A stretch of 64,000 nt of DNA from Smallanthus sonchifolius (Eukaryota > Streptophyta > Magnoliopsida > Asterales > Asteraceae). The translations under genes and the position numbers were made by a program. The stretch is taken from positions 31,711,001-31,775,000 of the forward strand of contig CM042035.1 of assembly GCA_023525975.1 (NCBI GenBank), read 5' to 3'. The number at the start of each line of letters is the position of its first letter. Positions within the stretch are counted from its first letter, which is position 1. Below, piece after piece: positions 55,131 to 64,000 of the stretch. The notes beneath the pieces were generated by a model. The model saw only the letters and a list, made by a program, of their open reading frames with translations, was not told the origin of the DNA and made no database searches.

Positions 55131-56376
55131 GGTGACCTGGTTGTCCCTTAACATGAGAGAGATCTAGTTAGGGGGAGGAACTCAAGAACTTGCAGAATTG
55201 GGTAAGTGTGTCGTTAGATCAGCAACATCAGTATGCTTGCATTCTATGGAGCCAATGATGATGCTTTGAGGGATAGAGACTGGGATCTTGGCTTTCCATT
55301 GCTAAGGAGGTGGTTTTCTAGATCTCTTTGCTTTATCAGCAGCTGATGTTGCTTTGGCTGCTGACAGATTTGCTTTATTAGCAACAGATTTTGCTGCTGA
55401 GGAATTTGGCTTATCAGCAGCAGATTTTGTTGCTGCTAATGGTTTTACTAGAGCCGCAGCAGATTTGGTTGCTACTGAAGGCTTGTCCTTTGGTTTCTTA
55501 GGCTTCACTTGATCTACAGTATTTTTGCCGGATGCTAATGGTTTAACAATATATGTATGCTTATCCTTCTTTACCTTGTTAACAGAGGGTTTCTCTGTAG
55601 AAGTTCTTTTGTTGATAGGCTTTTGTTTAGGAGAGGCTTGATGAAGGATCTGGTTGAAGGGATTAAATTCATAATTTGCAGCAAACTGGTCTGATTCACC
55701 ATAGATGATGCAAGATTGTTGAGGTTTTAACAGCTGCTTCCTTGGTGGGGAGAGAGTTTCTGAAATGAGTTGCCTTGGCTTCAAAGCTTCTTACCTTTTT
55801 GTTCTTGTTTGTCTTCTCAAAAGCATGTTGCTTGAGGTTTCTTTGTTGCTGAAGGTAGTAGAAGCATGTGCTGGCAGTGTGATTTTATTTGCCACAGACA
55901 AAACATGATTTAGCCAGTTTGTCCCTTTGGAAGTATACATAATCTTTTCTTTTGAACAAGTCTTTGAAATTCCAGGGGTGAACTTTGTTGTGCTCAAAAG
56001 TGGCTTCCTCCAATGTCTTTTGAACATATGGAGCTCTCTCTCTAGGCGCATGACATATGTCAAACACCTTCCTTCATTGGGTGGATTTAGATTGAGGATT
56101 TGGGTTGGTGGAGGTTGAAGACTGTCCCTTTTCAACAGCTAGCTTTCTTTCTTCTGGAGGATAGATGATTTTGATTTGTTTGGTGAGTTGAGATACTGCT
56201 ACTGTTTTTGAAGGGATGAAGGGGCTTGGATTGTTGGTTTGAATAACTTCAAAGGCATGTAGTGATGGAGATTTGGTTTCAGTGGAGTCTGAGCATGTGG
56301 ACTCAGACTCAGATGAAGTAGTGCATTCTTGCACAGAGATTTCTTGGACAGCAGGATCAAGATTTCGGTTGGCCAG
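55131..56376 (-). pseudogene. copia-3 gag, C-terminal part
   Basis: Knuckle CFVCGK, then an in-frame TAA, then NHTASTC (about 55850-55895): the C-x2-C-x4-H-x4-C spacing is kept but one position is a stop. Upstream is an acidic Ser/Glu-rich region (56090-56376). Downstream is a basic Lys/Ala-rich region built from AAKS, AADK and ANKA units (55302-55460), whose DNA is rich in the same CAGCAGC words as the LTR. The gag domain proper is lost at the 56377 junction. Confidence 0.7.
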
Positions 56377-56491
56377 ACATCATCCCCTAGTTGAAAGAAT
56401 TTTCGTCCCGAAAATTAAAATAATAAATAATAAAAAAAATTTTGGATGTCACATCATCCCGTAGTTGAAAGAATTTTCGTCCCGAAAATTA
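56377..56491 (-). repeat. duplicated polypurine-tract block and 3' LTR start of gypsy-D
   Basis: A block of about 40 bp (GACGAAAATTCTTTCAACTA then GGGGATGATG) occurs twice, at about 56451-56491 and 56377-56417 (one central difference). Between them are about 36 bp of LTR start, TGTGACATCC (first base 56453) and an A/T run. After the second block copia-3 begins. Confidence 0.85.
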
Positions 56492-56501
56492 GAATATTAC
56501 C

Positions 56502-57330
56502 TTAAGAGTTTGACGTGGAGTGCTTGAATAGGTGAGGATACTTGCGCATCATCTGATCTTCGTACTCCCGTGTGAATTTCGGTCCGCGTTTCGAGTTCCA
56601 ACGAACTCTGACGATAAGGATTTTACTACGTTTAAGCGTTTTGACTTTGTCCATGATTTCAACCGGTTCTTCAATGAAACGTAACTGTTCATCAATGTGT
56701 AGTTCCTCCAGAGGAACTGCGAGCGATTCGTCTGCTAGACATTTCTTCAAATTTGAGACGTGAAAGACGTTGTGTACACCACTAAGTCCTTCAGGTAACT
56801 CCAGTTGATACGCTACTGGTCCGATTCTCTTCGTTATCTTGAATGGTCCAATATAACGAGGATTCAGTTTGCCTCGTTTCCCGAAATGAATGACACCTTT
56901 CCAAGGTGAGACTTTGAGTAAGACCATGTCACCTATTTGAAACTCTAAGGGTTTACGACGCTTGTCGGCATAGCTTTTTTTTACGATCATGAACTGCCGC
57001 CATACGGTTTCTAATTTGAACGATCTTTTCAGAAGTTTTGAATACAAGTTTAGGACCTATGAGTTGGCTATCCCCAACCTCGGTCCAACAAATAGGAGAA
57101 CATCATTTCCGTCCATAAAGTGCTTCAAATGGAGCTGCCTTGATGCTAGTGTGATAGCTGTTGTTGTAGGAGAACTCCACCAACGGTAGGTGAGACTCCC
57201 AAGTGTTACCGAAATCAATCACACAAGCTCGTAGCATGTCCTCCAGAGTTTGGATTGTACGTTCCGTTAGGCCATCAGTTTGAGGATGGTATGATGTGCT
57301 CATATCTAGACGTGTGCCTAAGGCCTTATG
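56502..57330 (-). pseudogene. gypsy-D integrase C-terminal half with chromodomain-like tail
   Basis: The catalytic Glu lies in DGLTERTIQ (57303-57103 ORF); then TEVGDSQL, and LNPRYIGPFKI of the GPY/F region. The tail is FIEEPVEIMDKVK, VRWNSKRGPKFT, MMRKYPHLF. TGA at 57103-57105, and a frameshift near 56985 in a run of eight A (one too many), where the frame passes from the 57303 ORF to the 57047 ORF. TAA at 57331-57333 bounds the upstream side. Confidence 0.88.
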
Positions 57331-58740
57331 TTATGACTTCCAGAAACAAGAAGTGAATCGTGCATCACGATCTGAAATGATAGAGATTGGCACCCCGTGC
57401 CGAGAGACTATTTCTTTCAAGTAAGTATGAGTAAGCTTATCCATTTTGTCGGTCTCTTTGGTTGCTAAGAAGTGAGCGGACTTTGTTAATCGATCAACAA
57501 TTACCCAAATGGTATCACATCCGGTAGGAGTTCGTGGTAATTTGATGATGAAGTCCATCGATATTTGTTCCCATTTCCACATGGGAATTTCTGGTTGTTG
57601 GAGAAGACCGAATGGCTTTTGATATTCAACTTTGACCTTCACGCATGTCAGACATTTGCTTACATAGATAGCTATATCGGCCTTCATCTTTGGCCACCAA
57701 TACAGTATCTTTAGATCATGGTACATTTTGTCAGAACCTGGATGAATAGAGTAACGAGATTTATGAGCCTCATCCATAACTAGTTCCCTTAGGTTTCCGA
57801 ATACTGGAACCCATATTCGCTCGGCGAAGTAGCGAATACCGTCAGATTTGGCCTCAAGTTGTGCTTCCATACCGCGTGTACCTTCCAGTGGTAGGTTTTC
57901 ATCTTTTGGGGCTTCGAGTTGAGCACAACGGATTTTGACAGGTAATCCGAGGTGAATAGTAAGCTGTAATGCTCGAACTCGTTTGGGTTTCGTTTCCTTT
58001 CGACTTAGGGCATCAGCTACAACATTAGCTTTACCCGGGTGGTACTGGATCGCACAGTCATAATCATTCAAGAGTTCGACCCAACGACGCTGTCGCATGT
58101 TCAACTCTTTCTGCTCGAAAATGTGCTGAAGACTCTTGTGATCGGTGTAGATAGTGCACTTGGTACCGTACAAGTAATGTCTCCATATCTTAACTGCGAA
58201 AACTACGGCTCCCAACTTTAGATCATGAGTGGTGTAGTTTTTCTCGTGAATCTTTAGTTGACGTGAAGCGTATGCGATCACCTTTTCTCGCTGCATTAAC
58301 ACACAACCCAGACCTTGAATAGATGCATCACAATACACTACAAAATCATCGATTCCTTCCGGAAGAGCTAAAATAGGTGCACTGCAAAGTTTCTATTTGA
58401 GGTGTTGGAATGCTGAATCTTGGTTGTCGCCCCAATTATAGGCTTTACCCTTTTGAGTTAAAGTAGTGAGGGGTTGAGCAATTTTGGAAAATCCTTTGAT
58501 GAATCGACGGTAATATCCAGCCAATCCCAGAAATTGTCGCACCTCAGTCGGAGTCGTCGGTGCTGCCCAATTCTTGATGGCTTCTATTTTGGATGGGTCG
58601 ACATGTATCCCTTTCTCGTTAACCACATGCCCTAGAAACTGAACTTCCCGGATCCAAAATTCACACTTAGAAAACTTAGCATACAGTTGTTCTCGCTTAA
58701 GTAATTCCAAAATTAGGCGTAGATGTTCCTCATGTTCCTA
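57331..58740 (-). pseudogene. gypsy-D RT thumb, RNase H and integrase N-terminal half
   Basis: The same frame as the upstream ORF after TAG at 58738-58740 (normally a Gln codon). RT thumb: KCEFWIREVQFLGHV, LGLAGYYRRFIKGFS. TAG/TAA at 58393-58395. RNase H: YCDASIQGLGCVLMQ, YASRQLKIHEKNYTTHDLKL, YTDHKSLQHIF, VVADALSRKE. Integrase zinc finger: HKSRYSIHPGSDKMYHDL, CLTCVKVK. Core D residues in MDFIIKLPR and SDRDARF. Ends at the TAA at 57331. Confidence 0.92.
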
Positions 58741-60426
58741 CTTGTTCTTGGAATAAATGAGGATGTCGTCGATGAAAACGATAACGAACCGGTCAAGGTA
58801 AGGCTTACACACACGGTTCATGAGATCCATGAATACCGCAGGTGCGTTGGTTAATCCGAAAGGCATGACCATAAACTCGTAATGGCCGTACCTTGTTCTG
58901 AATACAGTCTTAGAGATATCCTCTTCTCGGACCCTTAACTGATGGTAGCCGGACCTAAGATCTATCTTGGAATAGAAACTTGATCCTTGGAGTTGATCAA
59001 AGAGGTCATCTATGTGAGGTAAAGGGTAGCGGTTCTTGATTGTGACTTTATTCAGCTCCCGGTAGTCAATACACATACGGAAGGTTCCGTCCTTCTTCTT
59101 GACAAATAGTACTGGAGCTCCCCACGGTGATGAACTAGGTCGGATGAAACCTTTATTCAACAATTCTTGCAATTGAGTGGACAGTTCTTGCAATTCACTG
59201 GGTGCCAGTGTGTAAGGTGCCCGAGCAATCGGTGCTGCTCCGGGTGCTAAATCAATTTGGAATTCAACTTGACGGTGCGGTGGCAAACCGGGCAGATCCT
59301 CGGGAAATACTTCCAAAAATTCACGCACGACGGGAATATCTTCAATCTTCTTCTCTTCCGAGGGCTGCTCAGCAACGAGAGCCAAAATAGCCGTATGCCC
59401 CCTTCGAAGGCATTTTTGTGCTTTCATAAAAGATATAATGCTCATGACTGCACCAACTCTTTCGCCCTGAACGGAAAGGATTTCTCCATTCGGGAGAGGA
59501 ATATGAACAATCTTCTCATGACAGATAATTTCAGCTTGGTTTTTAGATAGCCAATCCATGCCGACAATTACATCAAAACTACCAAGTGTAACCGGCATAA
59601 GGTCGATATCAAATATATGTCTAGCTAGCTCAAGCTTACATCCCTTAAGAATGTGAGTTGCTTCAATTATTTGGCCATCAGCTATCTCTATTACATACTT
59701 TGCTTCTAACAGAGTTGGAGTTCCTTTTATCATATCACTAAGTTTCTTAGATATAAAACTTCTATCAGCACCAGTGTCAAAAAGGACAGAAGCAAAGTAA
59801 TTATTTAAGAGAAACTTAACGGTGACCACAATATGATCATAACGAGCTTCTCCAGATCCTAGCACGAAGGCTCGTCCCTTCGCACCATTTCCTCCACCAA
59901 TGCCGTTGTTACCCCCATTGTTATTCTGGTTAGGGTTGTGGTTTCCGTTACCCCCTTTCTTCAATTGAGGACAATTCTTTCGAATATGCCCTTTCTTTCC
60001 GCACTCAAAGCAACCCCTTGTGGATCCCGGTTGTTGAAAAGGTTGTTTAGTTTGTAACTCACCCCTGCAGTCCCTAGTAGCATGACCTATTTTGCTGCAC
60101 CTCTGGCAACGATTGCAGAACCCAAAGTGGTGGAAGTTACACTTGTTACACTTCGGAGACTTCCCCGCGTAACCACCCTGGTTTTGACCAGAAGAGGTCG
60201 ACTGATTGAAGTTCTTGGTAGGCTCAAACCTACGCTGTTGCTGCTGCTGCGGTTGGTTAAACTGGGGTTGGTTGGGTTGGGGTCCTTTGGAGTGGGAGTT
60301 GGAGTGGTTGTGAGTGTTGGAATGGTGATCGAACTTGCGTTTGTGATTGTCGATGGGTTTAGCAACTGAACCTCTCGGAGGTAGGATTCCTTGTGTCACC
60401 GCTTGGTCGGTTAATTTATGCGCAAG
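58741..60426 (-). CDS. gypsy-D gag knuckles, protease and RT palm
   Basis: Open over 553 codons from Met 60399. The N-terminal Asn/Gln/His-rich stretch is followed by knuckles CQRCSKIGHATRDC and CFECGKKGHIRKNC, plus an extra Cys-rich CNKCNFHHFGFC motif ahead of them. Protease is intact at LFDTGADRSFIS, with VIGMDWLSKNQAEIIC. RT is intact through WGAPVLFVKKKDGTFR, YSKIDLRSGYHQLRV (first catalytic Asp) and VFIDDILIYS. Polyprotein fragment, no natural start; bounded by TGA (60427-60429) and TAG (58738-58740), both C to T type. A useful reference for the damage in gypsy-B. Confidence 0.92.
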
Positions 60427-61172
60427 TCAGATGGTTTGTTGGATAGTGGCAGGATTGGATGAAGTAACCATGCTTTGTATTTGAGGCACTAGACCTTCAA
60501 TGTAAAGCTCAATTCTTTTGTAATCAGGAGTTACCATATACGGGCACATAGTAGCTAGTTCATGGGAACGTGTGGTGTAGAGTTCAATTTCAGAACCCTC
60601 CATCTTTAGGTTCCAAAACTCTCCCTCTAACTTCTGGATCTCATCGCGAGGACAATATTCCTCTTTCATCATTGCTTTGAATTCCTCCCACGGGAGTCCA
60701 TTCGCCATGGCCAGACCCAACATTTGGACCTGGGCATTCCACCATGTGAGTGCCGGGCCTTCTAAAGTTCCAGCGGCAAACTTCACTTGATTAGCCACGG
60801 GGCATTTACACATGGCAATTACTGATTCAACCTTCTCAAACCAACGAAGTAGTCCAACGACTCCTTCAGCTCCACTAAAGGCGTGGGGCTTGCAATCCAT
60901 GAATGCCTTGAAAGTGCAAGCTAGTTGTTGGTTTTGCTGATTTTGCTGGCCTGGATTTAGAAATACAAATAGAATTGGAATTATAGAGTTTAGAAAGATG
61001 TTTTTACGAGTTGGATTGACATCATTAGTCAATAGCTAAAGCATTTACCTGCAGCATTCTGTGCTGCTAGAGCCTCCGCCACACTATCATTTATCAGTGC
61101 CGCTAGCTCTACTGCCGTCATGTTAATGGTACCACGACCACCGGCACGGCCTCCGCGTCCTCTCCCTGACAT
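60427..61172 (-). pseudogene. gypsy-D gag N-terminal part with candidate intron
   Basis: Exon 1 starts at ATG 61172 (MSGRGRGGRAGGRG) and runs to 61049. A candidate 98-nt GT-AG intron (61048-60951) follows, and exon 2 continues in the right phase into the gag domain: CTFKAFMDCKPHAFSG, LRWFEKVESVIAMCKC, GPALTWWNAQVQM, MMKEEYCPRDEIQKLEGEFW, YIEGLVPQIQSMV. Exon 2 ends at TGA 60427-60429. The unspliced frame has stops between the two parts, so the gene needs splicing or is broken there. The ORF opening at 61032 starts inside the intron. Confidence 0.85.
60951..61048 (-). other. candidate phase-1 intron in gypsy-D gag
   Basis: Minus-strand donor CAG|GTAAATG and acceptor TTTCTAAATCCAG, AT-rich between them, with GACTAATG as a possible branch site. 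Exon 1 contributes one base to the split codon and exon 2 two. A 63-nt candidate at the same place and phase is seen in gypsy-B. Confidence 0.6.
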
Positions 61173-61424
61173 GATTCTTCACAATCACAAATGAAAAACA
61201 ATGAGAAATATATCGCATATTAAACATCATTCAGTTATGAGTAAGGAGATACAACATCTAATATTTTGAAAACTAAATAAATTGTAAGGCTACAAAATAA
61301 ATAAATCAAATATTAAACTTCTCATGCTTTTATTGGATGGGAACAACCTTACCCATCTAGGTTTGAAAAGAGAAATAACATAAGCAAAATCAAACATGAA
61401 AAGGAAGATAGAATAGGAAGATCA
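61173..61424 (-). other. gypsy-D spacer between extra ORF and gag
   Basis: About 250 bp, AT-rich, with no ORF; GGTAAGG on the minus strand (near 61350) could be a donor, but no acceptor is convincing. Confidence 0.45.
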
Positions 61425-62198
61425 TCAAGCATCTTCGTCATCGAAAGAAACATACGATTGTGCATCGTCTATCTCTACTGGTTCCTCCTCCACGGGCTCC
61501 TCCTCGAAAGGCTCTTCTTCAAAAGGTTCCTCCTCAAAAGGTTCCTCCTCGCCATCAGAATGTGGAATCTCTTCAGGAAATAAAGCGGCTTGCAGTTGGG
61601 CTTCCAAGTGGGTCACCCTCTCTTGAAGACCTCCAGCAATGTGGTTTGCTACATGTATCTGAGCTTCCATAGCAACCAATCTCTCCAGAACTCCTTCCAT
61701 ATCATCGTCCATAGTGTCGGCCCTCGTCTCCAAGTGTGTCACACGATCCACTAAAAGGTTATGGACATGGTCCGTTGCAGCTAGTTCGGTAGTCAAGAGT
61801 TCTATTCCTACCTTATTCTCCTCTATTTGAGGTCCATTCTTCAGAAGGTTAGGTATCTCCTCGGTAGCATCTTGCACAATACTCAATTCCTTTGACATAT
61901 AAGATACGAAGGCTGCAAAAGCTTGTTCCATAGTGCATGGCAAGCTAGGTGGTAGGGATGATGAGGATGCAGAACCAAAGTAGGGTGATGGAACATCTCC
62001 CATTTCGATCCACCTTTGGATCATTTGCGGGTATACATTCAAATTGAGAGTATAATCCATTGCTCGCGCGTTACTCCGTTCACCTTGGTCAACTGAATGG
62101 TCACTGGAAGTAGTCCGGCGCCTTTTGGGCTCCGAGGATGGTAGGATAGGCGCCTTATATCCTAGTGCCTTAGGTGATGGAGGTGGAGTTGACGACAT
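61425..62198 (-). CDS. gypsy-D extra ORF ahead of gag, coiled-coil protein
   Basis: Intact ORF of 257 residues from Met 62198 (MSSTPPPSPKALGYKAP); an upstream Met at 62231 adds 11 residues, but the second fits better as the start because it opens a low-complexity N-terminus. A basic patch PKRRRT follows near residue 25. The middle has a heptad-like helix (LLTTELAATDHVHNLLVDRV, VTHLETRADTMDDD, RVTHLEAQLQAAL). The C-terminus is tandem EEEPF / EEEPV units and ends DDEDA. It lies between primer site and gag. No known domain recognised. A similar but decayed segment exists in gypsy-B. Function unknown; a role in particle assembly or regulation would be a guess. Confidence 0.75.
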   Translation of the reverse strand: MSSTPPPSPKALGYKAPILPSSEPKRRRTTSSDHSVDQGERSNARAMDYTLNLNVYPQMIQRWIEMGDVPSPYFGSASSSSLPPSLPCTMEQAFAAFVSYMSKELSIVQDATEEIPNLLKNGPQIEENKVGIELLTTELAATDHVHNLLVDRVTHLETRADTMDDDMEGVLERLVAMEAQIHVANHIAGGLQERVTHLEAQLQAALFPEEIPHSDGEEEPFEEEPFEEEPFEEEPVEEEPVEIDDAQSYVSFDDEDA

Positions 62199-62296
62199 GT
62201 TCCTGTAACAATATGTATAAGTGCCAAACATCCAAATGACATGTAACTAATGTGTGAGGCTATAGTCTAGTATGCAATCCTAGTTCTCTATAACCA

Positions 62297-62309
62297 ATGC
62301 CTCTGATAC
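62297..62309 (-). promoter_or_regulatory. gypsy-D primer-binding site
   Basis: Minus strand TGGTATCAGAGGC, 3 bp after the LTR end GGGTGTGACA; one base differs from the gypsy-B site (AGAGCC). Confidence 0.9.
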
Positions 62310-62312
62310 CAA

Positions 62313-64000
62313 TCTGTCACACCCCCAATTTCAACTAACGGAGTTTTACCGTTTGGAAGGTGACACACCAGGATCTTAGTCATTAGTTACATCAAACGCC
62401 ACTATATGGGACTTGAAATATCATAACATAAAAATTCAGAGTTAATGCGGAAGCGTAAACGTTAAAAATGAAGTCAAAAGTAATTACACGCAATAAGCGT
62501 TAATTAATATAATTAAGTAAACTGTTTAAAATGTATGAAATGTATGATATGACAATAGGACTCCATGCATGTCCTAAGTGCGCAACCTGTGCCAAAGCGA
62601 CCTGAGAAACATGTAAGAAAAAGTGTCAACATGAGGTTGGTGAGTTCACAGGTTTCAAGTATACAATAAGAGAGTGTTTGCCAGATTATGTACATTCAAT
62701 ATGCATATCTATAGGTAGCTAGCCTATGTTCATGTCTTACTAAAGCGCTAGCAACCGAAGCTGACTGTTTGTTTATTTGTCTCCTGCCAGGTCTATCAAC
62801 ACTGGCGGTGTGAGTATGCTAACATTTCACCTGTTCGATCTCTAATCGAGTTAGAGCGACTAACGCGGGTGGGATTTGTCAAACCCAGTAGTACTATTAA
62901 ACATTACCTCGCTAAGATCCATATTAACGGTTCGATGTATGATGAGGACTTTCTGTGATAGTGTGTCACGCTTAGCCTCAACAGTAATAAAATATGAATT
63001 ACAATAACCTAAAATAGTTGTGTCATGTTTTCTCCCCCAACGGGAGAAACATGTAACATAATGTTTGTCTGCGTACCTGTTTCTCCCCCAAGGGGAAAAC
63101 AAGTAAAAGTAGTTTATGTATAAGCATGTTTCTCCCCCAATAGTAAAACAAGTAAAAAGGGGTCGTGAAACTCACTTGAGTGTGCAGAGCGTAGTAATTA
63201 GCACCACACATGGATGCTACAAAACCACAAATAGTTTGCAAGCGAACAGTCTATGAATGCCCTATAATATAATCACGATAATTAGGACACGTAGGAGTAT
63301 GTGACGATGACACAGAAAGGTCGAACGTTCTAAAACACACTTATGATTAACGAGTAGACAAACGCGTCATCGGAATCAAGGATTTTTAGTTTATCATTTA
63401 ATGTGAATTCGACACGTATAATACGTCACCAAAATACAAGTTAATAATATAATTTATATTATTGTTTCGGGTATTTGTTTGGGTTAAATAATAACTATAA
63501 ATAATTATATTATTTTAATACATGAGACTAATAATTAAAACGAGTTATAAAATGATTCTCGGATTTAAAATTATTGTTTGCGTGTATTTATATATTAAAT
63601 AATGTTTTAAGAAATAATACAACTAATTATATTATTTTTAAAATGTAAATAGTGTTAAAAATGCTTTATAATTTTAATCTCGAGCACACGAGTATTCTCG
63701 GGTGTCAAAATAATTTAATTTGTTATTAAAATACCATAGGAACTTGTTTTGTAAAAAGTAAACAATCAAAAAGTCCCTAAAAAAATTATCACAGGAGACC
63801 GGATTCGAACCCGGGTCTCCTGTGAACAAGCCACACGAACTAACCATCTGATCTGGGATGCAACTTGTGAACAAAACCCAGACCATATGGTTTTAATATT
63901 CATAGACACCAAGTCCCTTACCCTCAATCGCGATTCGAATCCAATCCCACTCCAAAATCACCGAATTCGATCGCTATTAAACACAAGGATTGAGGGGTTT
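62313..64000 (-). repeat. gypsy-D 5' LTR (continues past window)
   Basis: Minus strand ends GGGGTGTGACA at 62313. It shares landmarks with LTR-C and the solo LTR: GAGGTTGGTGAG near 62633 and GGGGTCGTGAAACTCAC near 63160. Three nearly identical GTTTCTCCCCCAA units lie near 63028, 63079 and 63129. AT-rich from 63430. A tRNA-like block occurs at 63777-63855. Short ORFs here are not genes. Confidence 0.88.
63777..63855 (-). ncRNA. tRNA-like Pol III block in gypsy-D LTR
   Basis: Minus strand: A-box-like TGGTTAGTTCGTGTGG (about 63832-63847), B-box GGGTTCGAATCC (63801-63812), then TTTTTTT (about 63778-63784), a Pol III terminator type. The B box sits in the loop of an 11-bp hairpin (CACAGGAGACC / GGTCTCCTGTG, 63790-63824), which is not a tRNA fold. 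Probably tRNA-derived, not a functional tRNA. Confidence 0.45.

Larger units (their letters stand above)
50313..56376 (-). mobile_element. copia-3: Ty1/copia element lacking RT and RNase H
   Basis: Minus strand order: gag with knuckle, protease, integrase, linker, then directly the post-pol gene, polypurine tract and a partial LTR. RT and RNase H are absent. Both outer ends are truncated, against MULE-1 copy at 50312 and gypsy-D at 56377. It encodes the same kind of post-pol protein as copia-1. Confidence 0.88.
56377..64000 (-). mobile_element. gypsy-D: Tekay-like chromovirus, best preserved gypsy here
   Basis: Minus strand: 5' LTR (running off the right edge), primer site, extra ORF, gag with a candidate intron, protease, RT, RNase H, integrase, chromodomain-like tail, polypurine tract and the first bases of the 3' LTR. 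One continuous frame from gag to integrase, with five stops and one A-run frameshift. The 3' LTR is lost at a fusion with copia-3. Confidence 0.92.

Noticed and set aside
60087..60365. ORFs on either strand rich in Pro/Thr or Val/Leu
   Set aside because: Shadows of the Asn/Gln/His-rich stretch of gypsy-D gag.
63785..63860. Functional tRNA gene
   Set aside because: A and B boxes are present, but no acceptor stem or anticodon arm closes, and the T-arm is an 11-bp hairpin.

Overview
The window looks like nuclear DNA from a flowering plant and holds no recognisable host gene. It is AT-rich, with long introns-free stretches of transposon debris: LTR retrotransposons, Mutator-like DNA elements, Helitron-like ends and (TA)n arrays. 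Two things point to a daisy-family (Asteraceae) plant, and both are recall rather than a search. The copia elements carry a long extra gene after RNase H of a type I associate with that family, and the gypsy LTRs resemble long Asteraceae Tekay LTRs. I see no rRNA, no functional tRNA, no CRISPR and no bacterial or organellar genes.

Layout. 1-8089: the 3' two thirds of a Ty1/copia element (copia-1, + strand), from integrase through an intact RT-RNase H frame and a long post-pol gene to its 3' LTR. 8344-8898: a Helitron-like element with inverted ends. 10747-11958: a Mutator-like element (MULE) with a 9-bp target duplication and a nested Helitron. 12899-13160: end of a Tekay-type LTR (family C). 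13161-26410: a decayed Ty3/gypsy element (gypsy-A). It has a MULE in its 5' LTR, a reversed solo LTR of its own family inside gag, and another solo LTR inside its 3' LTR. 26411-47044: gypsy-B, a Tekay-like chromovirus whose gag was split by a complete copia element (copia-2, 27864-38710). 47045-49150: another LTR-C fragment. 49329-50312: a second MULE-plus-Helitron copy. 50313-56376: copia-3 on the minus strand, lacking RT and RNase H. 56377-64000: gypsy-D on the minus strand, the best preserved gypsy, running into its 5' LTR at the window edge.

How the parts relate. Each element encodes the usual gag, protease, RT-RNase H and integrase, nearly all broken by stops or frameshifts, so this is a layered graveyard. 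Insertion order can be read from target duplications: AGAAA, CAGAT, AGGGG/AGGTG, CAACATTTA and TACAATATA.

Five patterns go beyond routine annotation. (1) Different LTR families carry clusters of a short family-specific palindromic word just upstream of the TATA box. (2) Copia-1 repeats this promoter arrangement inside the element, ahead of the post-pol gene, followed by a plausible 519-bp intron filled with 13 copies of the word. (3) Gypsy-A LTRs contain serial hairpins whose arms change together. (4) Gypsy-B and gypsy-D share a candidate phase-1 intron in gag and an extra coiled-coil ORF before gag. (5) Two Tekay-type LTRs contain tRNA-like A and B boxes followed by T-runs.
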